Assembly (NCBI GenBank): GCA_964607915.1
Contig: CAZSMU010000106.1
Location: 1 to 13,337, forward strand
DNA from: JADJPL01 sp964607915
GTDB lineage: Bacteria > Bacteroidota > Bacteroidia > Chitinophagales > Saprospiraceae
Length of the DNA stretch: 13,337 nucleotides
Direction: 5' to 3'
Below are positions 7,468 to 13,337 of this stretch, one piece after another. A program made the translations under genes and the position numbers. Within the stretch, counting starts at the first letter, position 1; each line of letters begins with the position of its first letter. The notes beneath the pieces are model-generated. The model was given only the letters and a program-made list of their open reading frames with translations, was not told the origin of the DNA and did no database searches.

Positions 7468-10400
7468 TTAAAAAGAGACGTTTATTTTAGCCCCTATACT
7501 GCGGGCAACGGGGAATGCAAAAAGTTCAATGCCTTGCGCTTTGCCGGAAGAAAAGGAGGATTGGGGAGCAAACCCCGGCGTTTTGCGGTACAAATACCCC
7601 AGGTTGCTTCCAAAGGCAGATAATGTGACCGACCTGGCTGCTTTGCTTTTGGCGCTTCGCAGCGGCAACGAATAGCTCAGGGCCACCTCATTGACGCGCA
7701 CAAAAGAAGCGTCGAACAGCGCCGCCTCGTTGATGGAAGCCATGCGGGACCAGTACTGCTGTGGGTTGACATAGTTCCGTTTGGGCTCGCCCTTCTTATC
7801 CACACCTTCGAGCAGCACTCCGTTCGTCGGAATCCATTGGGCAGGGGTGTAGCCCAGGGCCACCCGTTCGTTTTCGCTCTTGTACCAGCCGTCGCGCCCG
7901 GCGACCGTATGGGCCAGCGTACCCGATGAGGAACCTGTCGCATAGGAAGAACTGTAGATAGAACCACCGAGCTGCGCATCCAACACAATGCTCAGGGAGA
8001 GTTTTTTGTACGAAATCTGGTGGCTCATACCCACCATCAGGTCGGGCTGCACATGCCCCAGGATGAAATCTGTATTCCCGAAGCTGTCGATTTCGATCTG
8101 TGGTAGCCCAAAATCGTCGAGTACCAGCTGGCCCTGATCGTTTTTGAGGAAGCGCGTACCTACGAGGTAATCGTTCCTGCCTCCTACGCGGCCCTGTACG
8201 CTGATTCCCGAACGGGTGCCTCCCAGAACCAGAATAGAGAGCTGTGGGGAAAGGGTTTCCACTAAAGGCTTGTTGGCCGATGCGTTGATCCCGATGTTCC
8301 AGGAGAAGGCTTTGCGCTCCAGCACCGTTCCTTTTACCTGTACTTCAGCCCCCGTGTTCTTCACGTTGCCGGCATTGACCAGGAGCGACTGAAAACCGCT
8401 GGTGGCTGCAACCGGTGCTCTGAAAATCTGGTCCTTCGTATTGTTCAGGTACCAGGAAAGGTCAAATTTCAACTTTCCGTTGAAAAAGCGGAGGTCAATC
8501 CCCGCCTCTAAGGCATCCGTCTGCTCCGGTCGAATATCCGGATTGGGGCCTACCGGTGGGACCCGGATAAAAGGCTGACCCAAATGCCCCACGGTGTTGC
8601 TGTAGGTGAAATACCGGGAACTCGCGCCCAGGTTGGTATCGTTGCCCACCCGGGCAAAGGAAAGCCGGAGCTTGGCAAAGTTCAGCCGGAAGGGCAGGTT
8701 CTTCCAGGTATCGCTCAGCACCCAACTCAAATTTGTACTGTAGTAAAAGAAAGACCAATTGGCCGGAGAGAGGGCCGATGACCAGTCGTTCCGGGTCGTG
8801 AACGACAGATAAACCTGGTTTTTCCAGCCGATATCGGCAAATTGGTACAGGGAGTTGATCCGCTTGTGCGAGATGCCTTGCACAGACTGTATCTCCTTGA
8901 AATTGTTTACTACCCACAAATCGGGGTTGACCTGGTCGTCGCCCGACGACTGGAGCCCCTCGTACTTGTTATCCAGACGGCTGCCGCCAACGGAAAGCGA
9001 GGTGGATAGGTCTCCCCAGGTTTTGTTTGCCGTCAGCAAAAAATCGTAATTTCCTATGTAGCGATTGGCCAGGTTGTACTGGAAATTCGCTACAGGCGAA
9101 GTCTTGTACGCCGTGTTGGGGAAAATCCGGCTCTCCCGGATATCGTTGATGTAGTCCGCCCCGCCGCGCACCAGGCCCTTGAGCCAGGGCAGCAGGTCGA
9201 AATTGAACACCAGCGAGGCCAGCAGGCGGCTTCGGATATCTTCGTTGGTATTCAGGTTAATGGCCCAGTAGGGGTTTTGGTTGAAGCTGCCGGCAGTGCG
9301 GCCGTCCCACAGCCTCGGCAGCCCGGCAGCGTCGATGTAGGGGTTCAGGTCTTCGAGTGCCACCGACCTCGGCATAATGTAAAAAGAGCGCACCGGATTG
9401 TCGGGCGAACCGCCGAGGTTGGGCCGGTTGAACGCATTCTGCCCGGAGTAGTTCAGTTTAGCATCCATGCTAAGCCCTTTGGATAATTTCGTAGTGTTTC
9501 GCAGGGTGAGGGAGGTGCGCGTAATATCGCTGTTGGGCATGACGCTCGAGTAATAGTAGTGGCTCGCCGACAAGCGCGTCTGCGACAACTCGTTCCCGCT
9601 GGAGATTTCCAGGTTGTTGGTGGTACTCAATCCGTTTTGAAAAAAGGACTGCATTTGTCCCGTGACCGGACTGTAGGGCGTTTCTCTGCCCAGCCAGTCG
9701 CTCAGCGGCTTTCCGTCGTACTTCGGCCCAAAACTCAGGGTGTTGAAGGGCGTGTACGTCCCTTGCGAGCCCCGTCCATACAAGTCCTGGAAATCGGGAT
9801 AAAGGAAAGGTTGTTCCAGCACGGTGGAGGAACTGAACCCTATGCTCAGCCCGCTCTCGGTGCGGCCTTTTTTAGTGGTGATGATGATGGCCCCGTTTTG
9901 CCCTTGCGCGCCGTACAGGGCGGCTGCGGCAGGGCCTTTGAGCACCGTGATAGAGGCGATGTCGTCCGGGTTGAGGTTGCTGATGGCATTGCCGTAGTCG
10001 AGGCCGCCATCCTGGGTAGCTCCGTTCCCGCTGCTGTTGTTCACGATGACGCCGTCAATCACAAAGATGGGCTCGTCATTGCCCGTCAGAGAACTACTGC
10101 CGCGGATCAGGATGCGGCTGCTCCCTCCGGGGCCCGTGCCCGAGGGCGTGACGTTCAAGCCCGCGACCTGGCCGGAAAGCTTATTCAAAAAATTGGGGTC
10201 GCTGTTGTTGGAGAGGATGCTGCCGCTCACTTCCTGCACCGAATAGCCGATGGTTTTTTCCTTCCGGGTTATCCCTAGTGCCGTTACGACTACTCCCTCC
10301 AACTGAAAAGCCTCTTGTTCCAGCAAGACCTCGATATACGTTTTTCCGCGGATGTCCACGGTATCGTCCCGGAAGCCCACATAACTCACCAGCACCTTCG

Positions 10401-10599
10401 TTTCATTCCCCGTTTCGAGACTGAATTTTCCGTCCAGATCGGTAGCCGTGCCCGTGGCAGGATCCCCGGCCAAACGTATGGAAGCTCCGATTACCGGCTG
10501 GCCGGTGGCAGCCTCTTTTACGATTCCGGACAGCACCCTCTGCCCGTTCAGATGGGCAAAGGCGCATACGCTGAGCAGTAGGAGGAGATATGTTCTCAT
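7468..10599 (-). CDS. SusC/RagA-family TonB-dependent outer-membrane transporter
   Basis: A 1043-residue TonB-dependent receptor, first gene of the PUL operon. Residues 1-20 are a type I signal peptide ending in NGQ. Residues about 22-95 form a carboxypeptidase-regulatory-like domain (GIVKEAATGQPVIGASI, then TDLDGKFSL). EGVVVTALG (101-109) precedes the plug, which contains GYSVQEVSG, IFVIDGVIVNN and the SusC hallmark NLNPDDIASITVLKGPAAAALYG. The rest is the beta-barrel, ending in NVSF with a terminal aromatic residue, as is usual for barrel-assembly recognition. The N-terminal domain is short, with no secretin/TonB short N-terminal extension that would signal to an anti-sigma factor, so control by a trans-envelope sigma system is unlikely. 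A GTG two codons upstream (10605) keeps the frame open, but the ATG at 10599 gives a better signal peptide. Confidence 0.96.
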   Translation of the reverse strand: MRTYLLLLLSVCAFAHLNGQRVLSGIVKEAATGQPVIGASIRLAGDPATGTATDLDGKFSLETGNETKVLVSYVGFRDDTVDIRGKTYIEVLLEQEAFQLEGVVVTALGITRKEKTIGYSVQEVSGSILSNNSDPNFLNKLSGQVAGLNVTPSGTGPGGSSRILIRGSSSLTGNDEPIFVIDGVIVNNSSGNGATQDGGLDYGNAISNLNPDDIASITVLKGPAAAALYGAQGQNGAIIITTKKGRTESGLSIGFSSSTVLEQPFLYPDFQDLYGRGSQGTYTPFNTLSFGPKYDGKPLSDWLGRETPYSPVTGQMQSFFQNGLSTTNNLEISSGNELSQTRLSASHYYYSSVMPNSDITRTSLTLRNTTKLSKGLSMDAKLNYSGQNAFNRPNLGGSPDNPVRSFYIMPRSVALEDLNPYIDAAGLPRLWDGRTAGSFNQNPYWAINLNTNEDIRSRLLASLVFNFDLLPWLKGLVRGGADYINDIRESRIFPNTAYKTSPVANFQYNLANRYIGNYDFLLTANKTWGDLSTSLSVGGSRLDNKYEGLQSSGDDQVNPDLWVVNNFKEIQSVQGISHKRINSLYQFADIGWKNQVYLSFTTRNDWSSALSPANWSFFYYSTNLSWVLSDTWKNLPFRLNFAKLRLSFARVGNDTNLGASSRYFTYSNTVGHLGQPFIRVPPVGPNPDIRPEQTDALEAGIDLRFFNGKLKFDLSWYLNNTKDQIFRAPVAATSGFQSLLVNAGNVKNTGAEVQVKGTVLERKAFSWNIGINASANKPLVETLSPQLSILVLGGTRSGISVQGRVGGRNDYLVGTRFLKNDQGQLVLDDFGLPQIEIDSFGNTDFILGHVQPDLMVGMSHQISYKKLSLSIVLDAQLGGSIYSSSYATGSSSGTLAHTVAGRDGWYKSENERVALGYTPAQWIPTNGVLLEGVDKKGEPKRNYVNPQQYWSRMASINEAALFDASFVRVNEVALSYSLPLRSAKSKAARSVTLSAFGSNLGYLYRKTPGFAPQSSFSSGKAQGIELFAFPVARSIGAKINVSF

Positions 10600-10633
10600 A
10601 GACACGTAGATATGGTTAGAGTAGAATCACAGG

Positions 10634-10641
10634 CAAATATA
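10634..10641 (-). promoter_or_regulatory. Candidate -7 element of the susC operon promoter
   Basis: On the minus strand this reads TATATTTG, an exact match to the Bacteroidota -7 consensus TAnnTTTG. It lies 34 bp upstream of the susC-like ATG. No good TTG -33 box lies 19-21 bp upstream; the 15-bp putative operator occupies that space, so a bound regulator would affect polymerase directly. One 8-mer match is weak evidence by itself, but the location is apt. Confidence 0.45.
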
Positions 10642-10660
10642 CATTTCCTGGAAAAAAATT

Positions 10661-10675
10661 GTGTTCGAGCAACAT
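10661..10675. promoter_or_regulatory. Putative operator, copy 1 (susC side)
   Basis: GTGTTCGAGCAACAT, the exact reverse complement of 10832-10846. Its core TGTTCGAGCA is a 10-bp palindrome with one mismatched pair centred on CG, and a central CG is typical of LacI-family operators. It is 61 bp upstream of the susC-like ATG, just upstream of the TATATTTG element. Assignment to the LacI-type regulator in this window is inference. Confidence 0.6.
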
Positions 10676-10831
10676 AAAAAGCTGCATCTATCTGAAAACA
10701 ATTTTCATCATTTAGGGATGAAAAATATTATTTTAAAAAAATTGATTTATCAAAACAAAAAATTGATAACCTAAAACAACTCACGCGTTTACCAGACCGA
10801 ATAGCCTCAAAGTACTCGTTTATTAAAAAAG

Positions 10832-10846
10832 ATGTTGCTCGAACAC
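10832..10846. promoter_or_regulatory. Putative operator, copy 2 (DUF4434 side)
   Basis: ATGTTGCTCGAACAC, a perfect inverted copy of 10661-10675. The centres are 174 bp apart. It is 58 bp upstream of the DUF4434 ATG, mirroring the distance of copy 1 from susC. It overlaps a possible -33 TTG (10835-10837). I did not see further copies elsewhere in the window by eye. Confidence 0.6.
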
Positions 10847-10865
10847 GCAAGGTATTTTATTTTAT
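10835..10865 (+). promoter_or_regulatory. Weak candidate promoter for the DUF4434 gene
   Basis: TTG (10835-10837), a 20-bp spacer, then TATTTTAT (10858-10865), which matches four of the six fixed positions of TAnnTTTG. The spacing is right for the Bacteroidota housekeeping sigma factor. The -33 lies inside the putative operator, which would fit repression. The -7 match is partial in an AT-rich stretch, so confidence is low. Confidence 0.25.
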
Positions 10866-10876
10866 CCATACCTTGC
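10847..10876 (+). promoter_or_regulatory. 9-bp inverted repeat in the DUF4434 leader
   Basis: GCAAGGTAT (10847-10855) and ATACCTTGC (10868-10876) are perfect inverted arms around a 12-nt AT-rich spacer. The structure directly abuts operator copy 2 and ends 28 bp before the ATG. It may be a second protein-binding site or, if transcribed, a leader hairpin. No equivalent is seen on the susC side. Confidence 0.4.
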
Positions 10877-10904
10877 TTCGTGAAATAAAACTTGCACAAA
10901 AGGC

Positions 10905-11888
10905 ATGCAAATAACCGGAACCTTCTTAGACGAAATCAGCCACGACATACCGCACCAGAACTGGGGCCCCAGGGAATGGGAAGCAGATTTCAAACACATG
11001 CAGGCAATAGGCATAGACACCGTAATCCTCATCCGGGGCGGGTACCGCAAGTTCCTGACCTGGCCCTCCGATTACCTGATCGGGCAACAGGGATGCTACC
11101 GACCCGGGCAAGACCTGGTCGAACTGTTTCTGTCCCTGGCGCAGCAATACGGTATGCGTTTCTATTTTGGCCTTTACGACAGCGGAAAGTACTGGGACAC
11201 AGGCGATATGCGGCACGAAATCGAGGTAAACCGATACGTCATTGACGAAGTATGGCAAAAATACGGACAACATCCCGCTTTTGGGGGCTGGTACCTGAGC
11301 ATGGAGATAAGCCGCAAGACAAAAGGCGCCATAGAATCCTTCCATACGCTCGGCAAACAATGTAAAGAGGTCAGTGGGGGCCTTCCTACCCTGATTTCCC
11401 CCTGGATCGACGGGAAAAAGTCGGTGGCAGCAGCTTCCTCCGTCCTTACGAAGCAGGAAGCCATTTCGGTAAAAGAACACGAAGCCGAATGGCTCGAAAT
11501 CTTCGACGGTATCCACTCCGTAGTGGATGCCGTCGCCTTTCAGGACGGCCATATAGACTACGACGAACTGGATGCCTTTTTTGCCGTCAACAAAGCTATG
11601 GCCGACCGATACGGCATGCAAAGCTGGACGAACGCTGAGACCTTTGACCGCGATATGCCCATCAAGTTCCTGCCCATCAAGTTCGAAAAACTTCGCCTCA
11701 AATTAGAGGCTGCCCAGCGGGCGGGCTATGACAAAGCCATCACCTTCGAGTTCTCCCATTTCATGAGCCCGCAGTCGGCCTATCTCCAGGCGCGGCATCT
11801 GTACGCCCGATACCAGGAATGGATGCCCCAAACGGGGAATGGAAGGGCAGACCACTCCCCATTCCTCACGCTCCAGCAATCCGAGTGA
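10905..11888 (+). CDS. DUF4434-family TIM-barrel protein, predicted cytoplasmic glycosidase-like enzyme
   Basis: A 327-residue protein that I recognise as DUF4434 by its opening ITGTFLDEISHDIPHQNWG, then the M-x-AIGIDTVILIR strand. It has no signal peptide, so it is predicted cytoplasmic, unlike every product of the divergent operon. A TIM-barrel hydrolase fold is known or predicted for relatives. Candidate active-site acids are E134 in WYLSMEISR, D214 in VAFQDG, E245 in WTNAETFD and E282 in FEFSHFMSP; which pair is catalytic cannot be decided here. It is divergent from the PUL operon and shares the mirrored 15-bp site, so joint regulation is likely. Proposed role: processing a small saccharide that has entered the cytoplasm (inference). 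The last 20 or so residues look disordered. ATG 10905 is chosen because the domain starts with it. Confidence 0.85.
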   Translation: MQITGTFLDEISHDIPHQNWGPREWEADFKHMQAIGIDTVILIRGGYRKFLTWPSDYLIGQQGCYRPGQDLVELFLSLAQQYGMRFYFGLYDSGKYWDTGDMRHEIEVNRYVIDEVWQKYGQHPAFGGWYLSMEISRKTKGAIESFHTLGKQCKEVSGGLPTLISPWIDGKKSVAAASSVLTKQEAISVKEHEAEWLEIFDGIHSVVDAVAFQDGHIDYDELDAFFAVNKAMADRYGMQSWTNAETFDRDMPIKFLPIKFEKLRLKLEAAQRAGYDKAITFEFSHFMSPQSAYLQARHLYARYQEWMPQTGNGRADHSPFLTLQQSE

Positions 11889-11895
11889 CCTATCA

Positions 11896-11973
11896 GACCT
11901 TTTGCGAGGGGAATCATCGGGGGTCAGAAAGGTCCTTTTCTTCTCACCCCGCTGATTCCTCCCGCAAAAAGTC
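11896..11973 (+). terminator. Long imperfect hairpin after the DUF4434 gene
   Basis: Arms 11896-11922 and 11947-11973 pair over 27 positions with 23 Watson-Crick pairs and one G-U around a 24-nt loop. The loop contains a palindrome, AAAGGTCCTTT (11928-11938), and its AAAGGTC (11928-11934) can instead pair with GACCTTT (11896-11902), followed by CTTTTCTTCT. The structure starts 8 nt after the DUF4434 stop and ends 25 nt before the next ATG. Terminator function is the simplest reading, but the two mutually exclusive folds could also act as a switch. Confidence 0.55.
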
Positions 11974-11998
11974 CGTTACCTTACCTAAATCATGCGCT

Positions 11999-13337
11999 AT
12001 GAAAAATGTTTTTTTACCCACGCTGTTCCTTCTCCTGTTCTGGATGCATGCCGACCGAGCCTTCGCCTACGGTCCGGGTCCTGTAGATACCATCCTGACG
12101 CTGTTCAACGCCGCCCAGGCCGGCGGTAAAATGCCGGCCGTCATAGACAATGCCGGAAATAACCGCGGCGCCGGCTTCAACGGCAAGCATGTGTTTGTGG
12201 CCTCCCGCCAAAACGGCAACCACGTATATTACTGGGAGGCCAAAGATCCCAATGCCGCTCCAAAAGAACTGAGCATATCCGGTATTACAGGAGGTACCTT
12301 TGTGCTCTCTGACCTCGCAGTCAGCGGCAACAACATCTTTGTATCCAACATGGTCCTGGCCGGAGGCGCTTTCAAAGTGTACCACTGGACTTCAGTGGAG
12401 AGCCAGCCCCGCGTGTTGCTCGAGTACCCAAACGCACCCGACCGCCTGGGCGATGCCATCACGGTGTTGGGCGATCCCGACAAAAAAGCGCTGCTCATCG
12501 CCAGCAGCCATGGCAACAAGCGCTACTACGTCTGGACGATCGAAAACGGGTCTATCGGCAATACCACACCGGTTGTACAGACCTACGACTTCACCTCAAA
12601 CGTCAGCTTCGGACGCATCACCCGGGTTCCAGGGCCTGAGCAACTCTACCTTGCCAGCGCGCCTTCCTTCGGAATGATGTTGTTGGACAGCACGCTCAAA
12701 ATGGTGGACACCATAGGAGCTGCCTTCTTCCCCTCCTGGGCCATGCACGCCCAGGTCTTCGAATACAAGGGAATACGACTGCTCGGATACGTGCACGTGA
12801 AGAGCAGCCCCGCTGCCAACGCCTTGTACCTGCTCAACATCAGCGACGGCAAAACCGTTCGGGAGGCGTTCACCAAGCTGCGCAGCGCCGCGTTTGCCGA
12901 CCGTCTGCTGCATTCGTTCAATCTCGGCACCATCTCCAACGGCAACGCGAGTGCCGGCTTCGACATAGCCAATGATACCCTTGGAAATGTGCAGTTTATG
13001 GGGTTCTCGGCAGGAAATGGTTTCGTAGTGCAGCAGTTGGGCAATGAACGCCCCTACCAGGCATCCAGCGTAAGCCCGGTTTCCATGGTGTTGGACCGCT
13101 CGCTCGCCCGCGCAAGGCAGTCGGCCCTGGTGGACAACGCCGGTAATAATCGCGGCGCCGGCTTCAACGGAAAACATGTGTTCGTCGCTTCCCGGCAAAA
13201 CGGCAACCACGTGTATTACTGGGATGTGAAAGATACCGCCGCAGCCCCCAAGGAGTTGAGCCTGACCGGAATTGCAGGCGGCACCTTCGTCCTGTCTGAC
13301 CTCGCCGTGAGTGGGAGCAATATCTTTGTATCCAATA
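11999..13337 (+). CDS. Exported multi-domain protein with tandem DUF4623-like domains (3' end outside window)
   Basis: The frame is open from ATG 11999 to the window end (446 codons so far). A type I signal peptide is evident (MKNVFLPTLFLLLFWMHADRAFA, cleavage near residue 23), with no lipobox. From residue 45 a DUF4623-like domain starts (DNAGNNRGAGFNGKHVFVAS, then GGTFVLSDLAVSG, AGGAFKVYHW, RLGDAITVLGDP). A second copy starts near residue 377; equivalent points are 329 residues apart. The blocks match the C-terminal domain of the PUL lipoprotein at 4279-5943 (GDNERGF, GGAFRVYRW, RLGDNINFSGDP). No catalytic motif was seen. Likely a cell-surface or secreted binding protein; a C-terminal T9SS sorting domain may lie beyond the window. 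An ATG at 11992 is out of frame and opens nothing. The long hairpin before it suggests its own promoter or a conditional readthrough from DUF4434. Confidence 0.85.
   Translation, partial: MKNVFLPTLFLLLFWMHADRAFAYGPGPVDTILTLFNAAQAGGKMPAVIDNAGNNRGAGFNGKHVFVASRQNGNHVYYWEAKDPNAAPKELSISGITGGTFVLSDLAVSGNNIFVSNMVLAGGAFKVYHWTSVESQPRVLLEYPNAPDRLGDAITVLGDPDKKALLIASSHGNKRYYVWTIENGSIGNTTPVVQTYDFTSNVSFGRITRVPGPEQLYLASAPSFGMMLLDSTLKMVDTIGAAFFPSWAMHAQVFEYKGIRLLGYVHVKSSPAANALYLLNISDGKTVREAFTKLRSAAFADRLLHSFNLGTISNGNASAGFDIANDTLGNVQFMGFSAGNGFVVQQLGNERPYQASSVSPVSMVLDRSLARARQSALVDNAGNNRGAGFNGKHVFVASRQNGNHVYYWDVKDTAAAPKELSLTGIAGGTFVLSDLAVSGSNIFVSN
12146..12349 (+). repeat. Tandem domain repeat, unit 1 segment
   Basis: Codons 50-117 of the 11999 gene align without gaps to 13133-13336, 987 bp downstream. 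60 of 68 residues are identical, and about 80 percent of nucleotides match by my count. Most differences are synonymous. Confidence 0.85.
13133..13336 (+). repeat. Tandem domain repeat, unit 2 segment (cut by window end)
   Basis: Second copy of the segment at 12146-12349, in frame and at the same relative place in the next domain. The window ends inside it, so the total number of repeats is unknown. Confidence 0.85.

Larger units (their letters stand above)
10600..10904. promoter_or_regulatory. AT-rich divergent intergenic region between susC-like and DUF4434 genes
   Basis: This 305-bp non-coding stretch holds both divergent promoters. Its middle is very AT-rich, with A-tracts near 10735-10741 and 10756-10762. 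It carries the paired 15-bp inverted sites (10661-10675, 10832-10846), a 9-bp inverted repeat (10847/10868), an 8-bp inverted repeat TTTTCATC/GATGAAAA (10702-10709, 10717-10724) and TTGATTTATCAA (10742-10753). No small gene is evident. The mirror arrangement implies coordinated control of the operon and the DUF4434 gene. Confidence 0.85.

Noticed and set aside
9559..10278. Open frame of 239 codons on + opposite the SusC plug region
   Set aside because: The opposite strand encodes the conserved SusC plug motifs. The + product has a low-complexity, Arg- and Gly-rich composition typical of a shadow frame.
10600..10605. GTG at 10605 as the susC start
   Set aside because: It adds only two residues (M-S) before an ATG that begins a cleaner signal peptide. 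ATG 10599 is preferred.
10781..10793. TCACGCGTTTACC as a second LacI-type operator (contains a GTAAACG-like half site on -)
   Set aside because: The other half does not complete a palindrome and no second copy was seen. The paired 15-bp sites are far better candidates.
10926..11621. Open frame of 231 codons on - opposite the DUF4434 gene
   Set aside because: The + strand carries a recognisable full-length domain. The minus product shows no family features.
12596..13210. Open frames of 204 and 132 codons on - at the right end
   Set aside because: They lie opposite the repeated DUF4623-like protein, whose repeat conservation at the amino-acid level with synonymous changes proves the + frame is the coding one.
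12146..13336. Direct repeat as a transposon end or recent duplication
   Set aside because: The two copies differ at about one base in five, mostly synonymously, and keep one reading frame. They are protein domain repeats.

Overview
The window looks like a chromosomal segment of a Bacteroidota bacterium. The evidence is a SusC/SusD pair, lipoproteins with Cys-lipobox signals, Ig-like DUF5018-type modules, AT-rich and largely Shine-Dalgarno-free start contexts, and a TAnnTTTG-type -7 element. The fairly high GC content for the phylum suggests a Cytophagia- or Saprospiria-like lineage rather than a gut Bacteroides, but I cannot name a genus. No rRNA, tRNA, CRISPR array or insertion sequence was seen.

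Layout: (1) 3-98, C-terminal tail of an unidentified + strand gene. (2) 284-1303, a LacI-family regulator on +. (3) 10599 back to 1320, a five-gene minus-strand operon that forms a polysaccharide-utilisation-type locus (PUL). Its order is susC-like TonB transporter, susD-like lipoprotein, a DUF5018 x2 + DUF4623 lipoprotein in the SusE/F position, a lipoprotein with two Ig-like modules and a GHL10/DUF187 glycosidase domain, and a second exported GHL10 protein coupled by an ATGA overlap. A perfect 16-bp hairpin (4233-4268) separates the transport/binding genes from the enzyme genes. (4) 10600-10904, an AT-rich divergent promoter region carrying a perfect 15-bp sequence twice in inverted orientation, one copy about 60 bp from each divergent start codon. 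(5) 10905-11888, a DUF4434 TIM-barrel protein on + with no signal peptide. (6) 11896-11973, a long imperfect hairpin. (7) 11999 to the window end, the start of an exported protein made of tandem DUF4623-like domains. These are homologous to the domain in the PUL lipoprotein, with a 329-residue spacing between equivalent points.

Working model (inference): the SusC/D complex imports an unknown glycan fragment, the DUF4623 lipoprotein binds it or a cell-surface ligand, the two GHL10 proteins cut it outside the cytoplasm, and the DUF4434 protein handles a product in the cytoplasm. The LacI-type protein is the natural candidate to control the divergent promoters through the paired 15-bp sites. No classical CAZy polysaccharide-degrading family is recognisable. 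GHL10 is the family of E. coli DigH (YngK), which acts on denuded peptidoglycan glycan strands, so peptidoglycan-derived glycans are one testable substrate. The locus is best described as a PUL of unknown substrate built mostly from poorly characterised families.
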